A stretch of DNA of 41,701 nucleotides, taken from the IMG/VR virus record IMGVR_UViG_3300046804_001849, positions 1 through 41,701 of that record; one strand, written 5' to 3'. Under the pieces are notes generated by a model that saw nothing but the letters and a program-made list of their open reading frames with translations, was not told the DNA's origin and made no database searches. Positions 9,722 to 17,018 of the stretch are shown here, in pieces; the first letter of the stretch is position 1; every line of letters starts with the position of its first letter. The translations under genes were made by a program, and so were the position numbers. This stretch comes from a virus.

Positions 9722-10423
9722 TTAATCTATTCTTTCATAGTCTAGCCCCATACCAATTCCGAATCCAGCTTTTACCGCACTCTGTCCTTGCAGTGCTACG
9801 ATATCGTTAGCATTGGCGGCATTCCCATTTCCGAATACTCGTGCTTTCATTTCTTCCCATTCATCTGTTTTGCCAGACTCTTTGTCCAAATCTACGCCCT
9901 GCAGTCCAGCCATGAATTTCTTATCATTATAACTTAATTCTCTACTTGCTTGCAGGGTTGCGACTAACTCTGGCATGGATAGGCAAGTCTCAAGGTCTTC
10001 ATAATCTTTCCATTTGCCAATCAAAAATACCTCTGACTCCAATTTTGCAAGATCAAGAGTTTCCCAAGTTGTTTCGCTTTTTGGTTTATTGTTTTTTGAA
10101 CTAGGCTGATTAGCATTACTAGAACTCTCTTTGCTATCTTTTAATTTTACACCTGATGATACTTCGACTATCTTGTATAGAGTTTCAATATCTATAGAAT
10201 CTTGAACGTCATCTATTGTTTTTATTGATGGATAATATTGTTTCATTGCAATTGCAACACATTCTGATAACATGTCTATTGTTTCAGATTCGCTTTTTTG
10301 AACACCAGACTCTAAGAATTTTTGCATGAACTGTCTTAGATACTTTATCTTTAATGGTGTTATGTATAATTCTGTTCCATCGGTCAAATATACCGTCGCA
10401 GATTCATATATTTCTGTTGCCAT
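9722..10423 (-). CDS. Tail assembly chaperone with C-terminal extension
   Basis: This 233-residue protein has an N-terminal domain (about 1-96) homologous to the adjacent short chaperone, then a Ser/Asn/Lys-rich linker (about 97-120) and a C-terminal domain with ETTWETLDLAKLESEVFLIG and a Gly/Met-rich end. In many siphophages a G-type chaperone and a longer G-T form are made from one gene by -1 frameshifting. Here the long form is encoded in one frame and the short form by a separate downstream gene. The ATG lies 6 nt after TGATATACT and has no Shine-Dalgarno, so it is probably translated from a leaderless transcript. A terminator for the major tail gene ends just upstream. The role is inferred from family resemblance and gene order. 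Confidence 0.78.
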   Translation of the reverse strand: MATEIYESATVYLTDGTELYITPLKIKYLRQFMQKFLESGVQKSESETIDMLSECVAIAMKQYYPSIKTIDDVQDSIDIETLYKIVEVSSGVKLKDSKESSSNANQPSSKNNKPKSETTWETLDLAKLESEVFLIGKWKDYEDLETCLSMPELVATLQASRELSYNDKKFMAGLQGVDLDKESGKTDEWEEMKARVFGNGNAANANDIVALQGQSAVKAGFGIGMGLDYERID

Positions 10424-10429
10424 CTATAT

Positions 10430-10438
10430 AGTATATCA
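10430..10438 (-). promoter_or_regulatory. Leaderless-type promoter (TGATATACT), long tail chaperone
   Basis: The minus strand reads TGATATACT, then the 6 nt ATATAG, then the ATG of the 9722-10423 gene. A start 6-7 nt after the -10 would fall on the A of ATG. The TG of the promoter abuts the U-tract of the preceding terminator. Confidence 0.7.
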
Positions 10439-10445
10439 AACACAA

Positions 10446-10473
10446 AACCGCCCAGTGTTTAAACTGGACGGTT
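10446..10473 (-). terminator. Rho-independent terminator after major tail gene
   Basis: Two 11-nt arms (10446-10456 and 10463-10473) with one G-U pair enclose a 6-nt loop. In minus orientation the hairpin is followed by TTTTGTGTTT. It lies 26 nt beyond the major tail stop and would insulate that gene from the chaperone genes. Confidence 0.85.
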
Positions 10474-10499
10474 CTGCTATTAAGTTATATATTTAGTTA

Positions 10500-11141
10500 T
10501 TAAGCTGCTGGTACTGTACGGTCAACGATCTTACCATAAGATGCGTTGTCGTTAGGTAGCAGACGGAATGAAACTGCAAACTCAGTTGCAGCGTCACGCT
10601 TTGCAGCTACAGATACGTTCTCAATTGATAACGCACGGTATGCTACATAGATACGCTCTAGCTCTGAACCAATTGCACAGTCTCCTGTACCTGGACCGAC
10701 AGCAACTAGACCACGCTCAACAGGACATTCTCCGATGTCACCTGCTGAAAGATTTAGGGCTGGGTTACCAGCACCCCATGAACCGCTTGCAACAGTTCCT
10801 AGGTCTGAATCTTTACCTGCAAGTGAGAATAGAAGGTTCTCCAGAGTTGCCTCTGCGAAAGTTGTCTTTAGGTTAACCTTCATACCCTGCTTGTAGAGCT
10901 TAGCTACGTCAAGAACCTGGTCAACCTTAACTTCACCGAAGTCAGGCTGGAACTCTAGGTCTAGACCGTTAGTAGTGTAACCAACGTTGCGGAAATCTGC
11001 ATTGCTTGATAGGGTAGTCTTAAGAGAAGTACCATCAACTAGTGCAGGAAGATCAGCGTCAGTTAGTTGACCCTGCTCGTATGTAAAAAGTGCAGCTGCA
11101 CCAACAATGATGTTTGCACTTGAACCACGTGAATATGCCAT
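10500..11141 (-). CDS. Major tail protein
   Basis: This 213-residue soluble protein starts MAYSRGSSANIIVGAAALF. It lies between the head-tail completion genes and the tail chaperones, which is the major tail tube protein position. It is beta-rich with conserved-looking Gly/Asp turns (GYTTNGLDLEFQPDFGEV), typical of actinophage tube subunits. The chosen ATG has GAGGTG 6 nt upstream; an in-frame GTG three codons earlier overlaps that ribosome site and is less likely. It has its own TGTTATACT promoter with a leader of about 45 nt and a strong terminator after its stop, so it is a monocistronic unit. That fits a protein needed in many copies. Confidence 0.82.
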   Translation of the reverse strand: MAYSRGSSANIIVGAAALFTYEQGQLTDADLPALVDGTSLKTTLSSNADFRNVGYTTNGLDLEFQPDFGEVKVDQVLDVAKLYKQGMKVNLKTTFAEATLENLLFSLAGKDSDLGTVASGSWGAGNPALNLSAGDIGECPVERGLVAVGPGTGDCAIGSELERIYVAYRALSIENVSVAAKRDAATEFAVSFRLLPNDNASYGKIVDRTVPAA

Positions 11142-11193
11142 ATTTTTCACCTCTTTTTCTTAGTAGAATAATTGGGCGTGTTTCCTCGTTATA

Positions 11194-11202
11194 AGTATAA
11201 CA
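11194..11202 (-). promoter_or_regulatory. Extended -10 promoter of major tail gene
   Basis: TGTTATACT on the minus strand, about 53 nt upstream of the ATG, gives a leader that carries the GAGGTG Shine-Dalgarno. It lies between the upstream gene's stop (11210) and the major tail start. Confidence 0.65.
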
Positions 11203-11209
11203 GCGTTTT

Positions 11210-11884
11210 TTATTTATGCCAGTCGTAATCTATAATCATCTTATTACCAGCAAATGTTCTAGCTGTGGCAAAATTAATAATATCTCTGGTTTCCTGTAAC
11301 TGATATACCTTTATGTGGTGGAAATATGGCAATAGGACATCTTTCCCCATGATTCTTGCTGTGGGAACCGTTCTTAAAGCTAGGACTGGATTGCCATCTT
11401 CATCAAGAATTGGGCTGCCATCCGAATTATATGTTGGATCAAAAATCTGATTTCCAAAGGCATCTAGGACTGGCTCTGGTGTTCCTGGATACAGTTCCTG
11501 ATATTTTCTAACCCAGGCATTAACTTCTTCTGCCGATTCATCTCCACGGTCAAGTAGGTCCTGAATCTCTTGAGTTACCTCTATAAGTTTTGAAACTGCT
11601 TCAGTGGTTAGAGAAAAAAAGTAATAAAGTAGTTGCTCCGATTTAATGTGTGGAAAAGGAAGTCTACGCATTTTAAACATGCGATCATAAATTGCTGCTG
11701 CCCCATTAAAATAATACTTAACTGTTGGACCGTCTCCAACTAATTGTGACATCGTGAATCCGTCAGTTGCTGCAGATAAATCTGTTGGCATTGTTGGAAA
11801 CATGGGCACAGCAAATTCATGACTCTGCATAATCTTGTCTTGAAGGTATGCATTTATAAAACTTGGTGGATGATGAATTGCCAT
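11210..11884 (-). CDS. Tail completion/terminator-like protein
   Basis: This 224-residue soluble protein starts MAIHHPPSFINAYL. I use the ATG overlapping the previous stop as TAATG, with AGGAG 10 nt upstream, and reject an in-frame upstream extension inside the preceding gene. It lies just before the major tail gene, where tail terminator or tail completion proteins are usually encoded. I see no diagnostic motif. An Asp/Gly/Asn-rich insertion at about residues 125-165 (FGNQIFDPTYNSDGSPILDE) looks like a surface loop. The C-terminus (FAGNKMIIDYDWHK) is well ordered. The role is assigned from synteny. Confidence 0.6.
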   Translation of the reverse strand: MAIHHPPSFINAYLQDKIMQSHEFAVPMFPTMPTDLSAATDGFTMSQLVGDGPTVKYYFNGAAAIYDRMFKMRRLPFPHIKSEQLLYYFFSLTTEAVSKLIEVTQEIQDLLDRGDESAEEVNAWVRKYQELYPGTPEPVLDAFGNQIFDPTYNSDGSPILDEDGNPVLALRTVPTARIMGKDVLLPYFHHIKVYQLQETRDIINFATARTFAGNKMIIDYDWHK

Positions 11885-12555
11885 TATAGGGATACTCCTG
11901 CTTCTATTATCCAATTATACCCTGTTTTAAGTCCTGTTTGATATCCAGATTTTATTCCGTTATAAAAATTTTTAGAATATTCTGTTGGCGTAGATAGATA
12001 TGCTCCCAACCCAGTTTGTTGCAGAAATGCTTGAGAAAAATAACTTTCAAAAAACAATCTAAAAGTTTTTTCATATTCCCCTATGACTTCCTGACCACCT
12101 GGATTTTCTACGTAAATATCCTGTTTTGTAAAAACTTCTTGTCCGTTATCGTCAAACACTAAAACATCAGAAGTTTTTGTCCTAATTGTAACTGGGGTTC
12201 CATTTTCCATTATTGTCGCTTTGTCAAAAAATGGTACTTTGGAACCCTCTTTAATAGTTTTTGATTGAGTAAAGGTAGATCCAAACTCTATCATTGATCC
12301 AGATGCTATTGAACTTATTTCAAACAATCTTGCATCTGCATTTCCTGTTTGGTACCACTCATACACATGATGCAATGCTGCTGGATTCATTCTTGCATTA
12401 GAGTCTATAAAGTGTCCCAGAATAACCGAAACTCTTTTACCAACTAACTCCAGGAATTTATCTCTTCCCATCCTAATTCCATCAATATATCCTAGGGAGT
12501 ATTGAACTAAATTATTCATGTCCTTTATAAAGGCTCTGTCATCAAACCTTATCAT
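11884..12555 (-). CDS. Head-tail joining / HK97 gp10-like protein
   Basis: This 223-residue soluble protein has a helical N-terminal half (DMNNLVQYSLGYIDGIRMGR) and a loop-rich middle. It lies in the run connector, closure, joining, completion, and is coupled to both neighbours: its ATG overlaps the previous stop (ATGA) and its stop overlaps the next ATG (TAATG). By position it corresponds to the gp10-like tail completion or minor capsid component of siphophages. No sequence motif makes this certain. Confidence 0.55.
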   Translation of the reverse strand: MIRFDDRAFIKDMNNLVQYSLGYIDGIRMGRDKFLELVGKRVSVILGHFIDSNARMNPAALHHVYEWYQTGNADARLFEISSIASGSMIEFGSTFTQSKTIKEGSKVPFFDKATIMENGTPVTIRTKTSDVLVFDDNGQEVFTKQDIYVENPGGQEVIGEYEKTFRLFFESYFSQAFLQQTGLGAYLSTPTEYSKNFYNGIKSGYQTGLKTGYNWIIEAGVSL

Positions 12556-13001
12556 ATATCCGCTGCCTGGTTATCTGAACGTGCCAATACCACCTTAAAA
12601 TAATCAGTTTTTCCAAATGGACCAACTATTGGGTTAAAGGTTGATATTTCAAATATTGTTGACTTTCCAGCACGAATACCAGCAGACTCGTTATAGATTA
12701 TATTTCCATTAGCGTCTCTAATGTTTGCAATAATTATGTTTGTGATTGCAAACAAACCATCTCTGCTTGATTGAGTTAGATCTGTTTTTACTCTTCCGAC
12801 CAACTGATTATCAATCGTTATGCTGGGATTTGGCTGAACATCTTGCTTATATTTTCTACTGGCTGGATTAAAGGCACAGGCTATGGTTCTATCAAGAATC
12901 CATTTTTTTGATGTGCTTCCATATCCAGCATCGGTTACTATTGGATAGAACACATCTGCAAGGATTGGGTATACGACACTTGTTTCTTCGCAAGCAGCCA
13001 T
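12552..13001 (-). CDS. Head closure / connector protein
   Basis: This 149-residue, mostly beta protein has no membrane segment. It lies immediately downstream of the probable adaptor, and its stop overlaps the next ATG by 4 nt (ATGA). A GGTGA element 7 nt before the ATG, overlapping the end of the upstream gene, is its ribosome site. Small size and order match the stopper/closure protein that seals the portal-adaptor channel in siphophages. That is inference from the module layout. Confidence 0.55.
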   Translation of the reverse strand: MAACEETSVVYPILADVFYPIVTDAGYGSTSKKWILDRTIACAFNPASRKYKQDVQPNPSITIDNQLVGRVKTDLTQSSRDGLFAITNIIIANIRDANGNIIYNESAGIRAGKSTIFEISTFNPIVGPFGKTDYFKVVLARSDNQAADI

Positions 13002-13002
13002 A

Positions 13003-13926
13003 TTATATCACCGCTACTTTTAAAGTTCCTCTAATGTATTTGTCTAGCATTCTGTCAACAACCATATTTCCAGTGCCCTTGAAAACCTGTGGATCAAACT
13101 TTATTGTAAATTGGTCTGTATCATATGAGCTAATATATTTTTTGGCATAGTCTAGATTTCCACACTTTAAATCATTAATAAGCATGGTTGTTGCACGAAC
13201 AACATCTGGTGGTAGTGCACGGAATCCTTCATCTAAAACAAATAAGTAGTCATATCCTAATGTAAATACTCCGCCATCTCGTCTTTGTTCAAACATAATG
13301 TCTCCACGTGATATTGGCAATGATAGGTCTGGAACAGTTTGAGATAGTCTATTATATTCGTAATTTGAAGTTTTCTGAATTGCTGAGTTATCTAGAGTTA
13401 TTGAAAAATTGTACAGATTGGTAGATGGATCTGCAGCATCTTTATCATAAATAAGAACGTTGTTCTCGTATACTTTTAGTACACGGTTTGCCATACGCCA
13501 TACTGGCATATAATCTGTTCCATTACCCTGTGATTGTAATATTGATTTGTGGTTGTAAAAACCATCATTTATATATGTATCAATTATTGAACGAGCAATA
13601 ACCTCATACATCCTATATTCTTTTATTTCTGATGCTGTTTCGCCAAGATCGCTAGCATTTACGTATGGTCTTACAATTGTAAGGTTATCTTCATATATAA
13701 TGTGTTCATGCTCTGCGTCATAAAAACGAATAAGGAATTCACGATCAAACTCAACTTTTGTTAGTGGTATCTGATATATAACAATACCGTTTGAATCTGA
13801 TGTTATGGTTGTTTCTTCAATTGAGTGGTCCACCAAATCCTCCACATAGACTATGTAGTCATAATTTGCATCTGGCAAATTCCATGTTGTTACTAGAGGA
13901 TAAGGTGGAACTCTCATTACTTCCAT
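13003..13926 (-). CDS. Head-to-tail adaptor-like protein with N-terminal beta domain
   Basis: This 307-residue protein starts MEVMRVPPYPLVTTWNLPDA. The ATG at 13926 is preferred to a TTG eight codons earlier because the latter overlaps the previous gene. AAGGAG lies 13 nt upstream of the ATG, somewhat distant, and the previous stop is one nucleotide away. The first 95 residues or so look like an Ig-like beta domain. The middle is helical (YEVIARSIIDTYINDGFYN) and includes an RALPPDVVRATTMLINDL helix of the kind seen in gp6-like adaptors. Location after the capsid and before closure genes supports a head-tail adaptor. The extra N-terminal domain may be exposed. Confidence 0.6.
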   Translation of the reverse strand: MEVMRVPPYPLVTTWNLPDANYDYIVYVEDLVDHSIEETTITSDSNGIVIYQIPLTKVEFDREFLIRFYDAEHEHIIYEDNLTIVRPYVNASDLGETASEIKEYRMYEVIARSIIDTYINDGFYNHKSILQSQGNGTDYMPVWRMANRVLKVYENNVLIYDKDAADPSTNLYNFSITLDNSAIQKTSNYEYNRLSQTVPDLSLPISRGDIMFEQRRDGGVFTLGYDYLFVLDEGFRALPPDVVRATTMLINDLKCGNLDYAKKYISSYDTDQFTIKFDPQVFKGTGNMVVDRMLDKYIRGTLKVAVI

Positions 13927-13927
13927 T

Positions 13928-14380
13928 TTACTTGCCGAACTCCTTGGCAACTTCTTCTGGAGTTGCTAGACGAACGTGATTACGTGTTAACCACTGATCG
14001 GCTTGCTCTTTAGTTACAATGTTGTAGCCAAAATAAACTTTTCCAACACCCTGCCAAGTTACGTTACGAGTTGAGTGAATAGCCACAGTATCAGCCTTTG
14101 GCTCTTCTTTCTTTGCCTTTGGCTCTGCCTTCTTTTCTGTCTTTTCGACAACCTTTACACCGATTGCACCATTGCCAACGGCATCTAGGTGCTGAACCTT
14201 TTTAGGCTCTTCTGGAACTATGACATTATCTTCTGCTTTTGGAGCTTCTGCTATTACTGCTTCAGGCTCTACAACCGCAGGAGTGTCTTCAGTCACTGTT
14301 ACTTCTGGTGCTACTACTTCTGCTGGTGCTGCTGGAGCATCCTCTGTTGTAGTGTTTTCGTTATTTGTATTTTCTGACAT
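13928..14380 (-). CDS. Capsid-associated protein with disordered acidic N-terminus
   Basis: This 150-residue protein has a first half that is Glu/Ala/Pro/Val-rich and low complexity, then a Lys/Glu segment, then a compact C-terminal domain of about 50 residues (WQGVGKVYFGYNIVTKEQAD and RLATPEEVAKEFGK). It lies directly after the major capsid gene. It has its own terminator-promoter boundary and a strong AGGAGG ribosome site 5 nt before ATG. I recognise the C-terminal pattern as one that follows capsid genes in actinophages, but not its function. Decoration, head completion or assembly are all possible. The acidic low-complexity composition resembles that of the nested scaffold segment. Confidence 0.6.
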   Translation of the reverse strand: MSENTNNENTTTEDAPAAPAEVVAPEVTVTEDTPAVVEPEAVIAEAPKAEDNVIVPEEPKKVQHLDAVGNGAIGVKVVEKTEKKAEPKAKKEEPKADTVAIHSTRNVTWQGVGKVYFGYNIVTKEQADQWLTRNHVRLATPEEVAKEFGK

Positions 14381-14399
14381 AATAACCTCCTAAATATTA

Positions 14400-14408
14400 A
14401 TTATAACA
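14400..14408 (-). promoter_or_regulatory. Extended -10 promoter after capsid terminator
   Basis: TGTTATAAT on the minus strand lies 20 nt upstream of the ATG at 14380. It gives a very short leader that just includes the AGGAGG site (14386-14391). Confidence 0.65.
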
Positions 14409-14414
14409 GATATT

Positions 14415-14452
14415 AAAAAGGGGACAGGAGCCGAAACCCCTGCCCCCCTTAA
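14415..14452 (-). terminator. Terminator after major capsid gene
   Basis: In minus orientation an AAGGGG...CAGG arm pairs with CCTG...CCCCTT and is followed by TTTTTAATA. There is a small bulge in the stem. It lies 14 nt after the capsid stop and directly ahead of the next promoter. Confidence 0.8.
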
Positions 14453-14466
14453 AGGTGTGCTACAGA

Positions 14467-15615
14467 CTAGCTGTCTGCACCAGCGTCAGCGAATGCAATT
14501 GCATCCTGCTCTTCCCACTGTACACCAAAGCGGACGAATACGGTGTATTCAATTGTGTCCTTCTTTGGCTTGTACTCACGGTTGACGGTGATGTCACGCT
14601 GGAATCCCCAAATACGGTTCTGAGGGAATGTAAGGTCTACATAACCTGCAGGGTAGTAAGGAACTTCCTGAACATCGACACCGAGAACACGAGTAGTACG
14701 TGCTCCACCGAATGTCTGACCGTTACCGTCTAGGTAAGCCTGACGGTTAGCAGGGGTACCTGCTGGAGTACCAGCAAATGCCTCAGCAATAGCGTCAGCT
14801 AGGGTACCGTTGTGCTTGATGATTCCCTGGAATGCATCAGTACCTGCGTAGAACTTAAGGTTGTTCTTAAGTGCACGGTACTTGCGTGGCATTGAAAGGA
14901 TGATGTTCTGAAGAACATCTGTGGTCCATGCGTTGTCTGCAACAGTTACAACAGACTCGTGAGCTGCGCCATCTGTCTGAGCCTTGTTAACAAAACCCTG
15001 CATAATACCGAGGAATGCTCCATCGCCTGAGTTACCAGTACCGTTGATCGCTAGATCTTCAATGTCATTAGCAAAAGCGTTAGTCATTAGACGTACTAGG
15101 TGGTCCTCAAGAGCACCTCCCTCAATACCATCTTCTAGAGCTTCAGCTGAAACTTCCCAATCAAGACGAATCTTCTTGGTAGTAAGCTCAACCTTAGTGA
15201 ATGTTGCACCAGCGTTGGTGTAATCACCAAGTGCCTGTGCAGCAGCACGAATTACACGCTCACCGACGTTAACCTTCTCAAGCTCCATAGTGTTAGCTCT
15301 CATAGTTACACGGCGACCATCCTTGGCGAGTACAGTAGCATCCCATACGTAGTCAATAAAACGACGTGCCTGTTCAGGGCGTAGGATACCGCTACCTGCA
15401 TCACCTGAAGGGTTTACAGCGTTTGGACCAGTGGTTGCACCGAATGCAGCAGTTGGGATGTTTCCTACAGCAGCACCTGTGTGGTAGTTACCTGGAACGT
15501 TTGCACCATCTTCTGAACCAGATGCGAATGCACCCTGTCCTTGGTAAAGACCAGGCTGTGTACCACCTAGATTTCCAGAGGTACCTGGCTGGTTCTTAAT
15601 AATTTCTTCCGACAT
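14467..15615 (-). CDS. Major capsid protein (HK97 fold)
   Basis: This 382-residue protein starts MSEEIIKNQPGTSGNLGG. The start is fixed by TAGGAGG about 8 nt upstream; an in-frame GTG three codons earlier overlaps this site. The N-terminal 80 residues or so are Gly/Pro-rich, as in the delta or flexible arm. The rest has the HK97-like capsid pattern: a long strand/helix region (ELTTKKIRLDWEVSAEALED), an A-domain-like middle, and a C-terminal strand (ITVNREYKPKKDTIEYTVFV). It follows the prohead protease with a 29-nt gap and is ended by its own terminator. The protease directly upstream implies maturation cleavage of scaffold and perhaps of this N-terminus. Confidence 0.9.
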   Translation of the reverse strand: MSEEIIKNQPGTSGNLGGTQPGLYQGQGAFASGSEDGANVPGNYHTGAAVGNIPTAAFGATTGPNAVNPSGDAGSGILRPEQARRFIDYVWDATVLAKDGRRVTMRANTMELEKVNVGERVIRAAAQALGDYTNAGATFTKVELTTKKIRLDWEVSAEALEDGIEGGALEDHLVRLMTNAFANDIEDLAINGTGNSGDGAFLGIMQGFVNKAQTDGAAHESVVTVADNAWTTDVLQNIILSMPRKYRALKNNLKFYAGTDAFQGIIKHNGTLADAIAEAFAGTPAGTPANRQAYLDGNGQTFGGARTTRVLGVDVQEVPYYPAGYVDLTFPQNRIWGFQRDITVNREYKPKKDTIEYTVFVRFGVQWEEQDAIAFADAGADS

Positions 15616-15644
15616 ATTGTTCACCTCCTAAAGTGATTTTCTGT

Positions 15645-16208
15645 TTACTTAAATAAATCGGCAGTTTTGAGGAAACGACCGCCCCATAGGGATTTCTCAA
15701 CCAATTCTGGCTGAGCTTCCTGTACGATCTCGCCTAGATCGCCAGACTTACGGAAAGCAGTGTCAGCCTCAACAGCGTCAACTCTCTTTCCAAACTCATT
15801 AAACACAGTCTGAGTTGCAGCTACCTCATTTTTTACTGCACCAATTGACTTGCTTAGTTCTGCAATCTGCTCAGCTTGTGCTTGAACAACTGCAGTTAGA
15901 TCGCTAAAGGCTTTGGTAACAACATCTTTGACATCTGCAATAGCAGCATCAAATCCATTGTCTGACTTAGCAACAGGTGCAGCAATTTCATCTGCTGGCT
16001 CATTGCTCTCGTCATCGGTAGCAGGCTCTGCAGCCTCTTCCAATGGAACAACAGAAGTAGTGATGTCACCCTTCTCAACGCCAGCATCTGCAACATCTGC
16101 AACTGCTTCTGCCTCTGGAGCGACCTGTGATTCTTCAACTGCAGGGGCATCTACTACAGCTTCTTCAGCTGGAGCATCTACTACTGCATCATTTGTTGTG
16201 TCAGTCAT
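15645..16208 (-). CDS. Nested scaffold protein (internal in-frame start)
   Basis: Within the protease frame, Met254 is preceded by a near-perfect Shine-Dalgarno, AAGGAGG, 8 nt upstream of ATG. The product, 187 residues starting MTDTTNDAVVDAPAEEAVVD, would be the C-terminal half alone. It is an acidic Ala/Glu/Pro-rich segment followed by a helical coiled-coil region (VVQAQAEQIAELSKSIGAVK) and a basic/hydrophobic tail. This mirrors lambda, where the scaffold Nu3 is made from an internal start in the protease gene C. Excess free scaffold over protease-scaffold fusion is expected. The evidence is the ribosome site, domain boundary and composition; expression is not shown. Confidence 0.72.
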   Translation of the reverse strand: MTDTTNDAVVDAPAEEAVVDAPAVEESQVAPEAEAVADVADAGVEKGDITTSVVPLEEAAEPATDDESNEPADEIAAPVAKSDNGFDAAIADVKDVVTKAFSDLTAVVQAQAEQIAELSKSIGAVKNEVAATQTVFNEFGKRVDAVEADTAFRKSGDLGEIVQEAQPELVEKSLWGGRFLKTADLFK

Positions 16209-16967
16209 AGGACTTACCTCCTTGTTAATCTCAGTTGTCTTAATGCCTTTAGCACTATCAACTAAGAACTTTATCATATCTGTTTTTTCGTTATCGTTCT
16301 TTTCAACGAAACCTATGTTCTGCATTGGAGTTCCGAAAGTAGGTGAAATCTCAACCTCATTTTCAGAAAGCATTACAATGCCAGATTCTGAATCCCAAAA
16401 TACGTTTTCAATAGCCACGCCTACGGCTTCTCCTTTTACAGTGTCAACGCCATCTACCTTCTCTACAGAAAGAATGTTGGCAAACTGGTTTGCTGGAGTA
16501 TCTACTAGAGAAAGTTCTACTAGATCATAATCTTTAATAATACGAACAGTACTATCCATCTTTTCATCATAAGCATCATCCCACTTGTTCATTCTACCGC
16601 CGATAGAAAAACCAGAGAGGGTGCCGTCTAGAACTTTTTCCCAGGTGTCCTGAGCACCCTTTGAAACATATGCAGAAACGAATACTCCAGAATAAAACTT
16701 CTTTGTTTCAGGATCAAAGTATTTGTCTTCTTTAAAAGCTACCATTTTACCTACAGCTAGTGGCTGGTGCATTTCTCTAATATTACCTCTGAACTTTGAA
16801 AAAGCTTTCATTGATGCATCAGAAGTAACAATGTCTTTTTGACGATCAACATTGTCCAGTGTAGCGAATCCAGAAACGATACGACGTTCCTTGTCCACCT
16901 TAGAGAAAGGCATTGAAAGACGAACGTTGTCGCCTTCAGAATTCCATTGTGCTTTAGCTATAGTCAT
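15645..16967 (-). CDS. Prohead protease fused to scaffold domain
   Basis: This 440-residue protein carries, in residues 1-165, a HK97/S78-type prohead protease: GFATLDNVDRQKDIV near 34-47, candidate catalytic His67 in REMHQ, and Ser121 in LSGFSIGG. A conserved VELSLVDTPAN follows. Residues 254-440 are an acidic low-complexity stretch and a coiled coil, typical of scaffold, which can also be translated separately from Met254. It lies between portal and capsid. The ATG at 16967 has no Shine-Dalgarno but is 9 nt after TATAAT, suggesting a near-leaderless mRNA. It is expected to cleave scaffold and capsid during head maturation. Confidence 0.9.
   Translation of the reverse strand: MTIAKAQWNSEGDNVRLSMPFSKVDKERRIVSGFATLDNVDRQKDIVTSDASMKAFSKFRGNIREMHQPLAVGKMVAFKEDKYFDPETKKFYSGVFVSAYVSKGAQDTWEKVLDGTLSGFSIGGRMNKWDDAYDEKMDSTVRIIKDYDLVELSLVDTPANQFANILSVEKVDGVDTVKGEAVGVAIENVFWDSESGIVMLSENEVEISPTFGTPMQNIGFVEKNDNEKTDMIKFLVDSAKGIKTTEINKEVSPMTDTTNDAVVDAPAEEAVVDAPAVEESQVAPEAEAVADVADAGVEKGDITTSVVPLEEAAEPATDDESNEPADEIAAPVAKSDNGFDAAIADVKDVVTKAFSDLTAVVQAQAEQIAELSKSIGAVKNEVAATQTVFNEFGKRVDAVEADTAFRKSGDLGEIVQEAQPELVEKSLWGGRFLKTADLFK
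16217..16223 (-). promoter_or_regulatory. Internal Shine-Dalgarno for nested scaffold
   Basis: AAGGAGG on the minus strand, spaced 8 nt from the in-frame internal ATG at 16208, is one of the strongest ribosome sites in the window although it lies inside a coding frame. Confidence 0.75.
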
Positions 16968-16976
16968 GGTAGTTTA

Positions 16977-16985
16977 ATTATAAGA
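16977..16985 (-). promoter_or_regulatory. -10 element 9 nt before protease ATG
   Basis: TCTTATAAT on the minus strand is followed by 9 nt (TAAACTACC) and ATG. There is no Shine-Dalgarno between. It lacks the upstream TG, so it is a weaker member of the leaderless-type set. Confidence 0.5.
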
Positions 16986-17018
16986 CCCTTTTTAATATAA
17001 TATCACAAAATGATAAAC

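Noticed and set aside
13003-13950. TTG start for the adaptor gene
   Set aside because: It extends 24 nt into the preceding gene; the ATG at 13926 with upstream AAGGAG is more plausible.
15896-16150. 84-codon minus-strand frame within the scaffold region
   Set aside because: Leu/Gln-rich shadow in another frame of the acidic low-complexity region; the nested in-frame scaffold explains this area.
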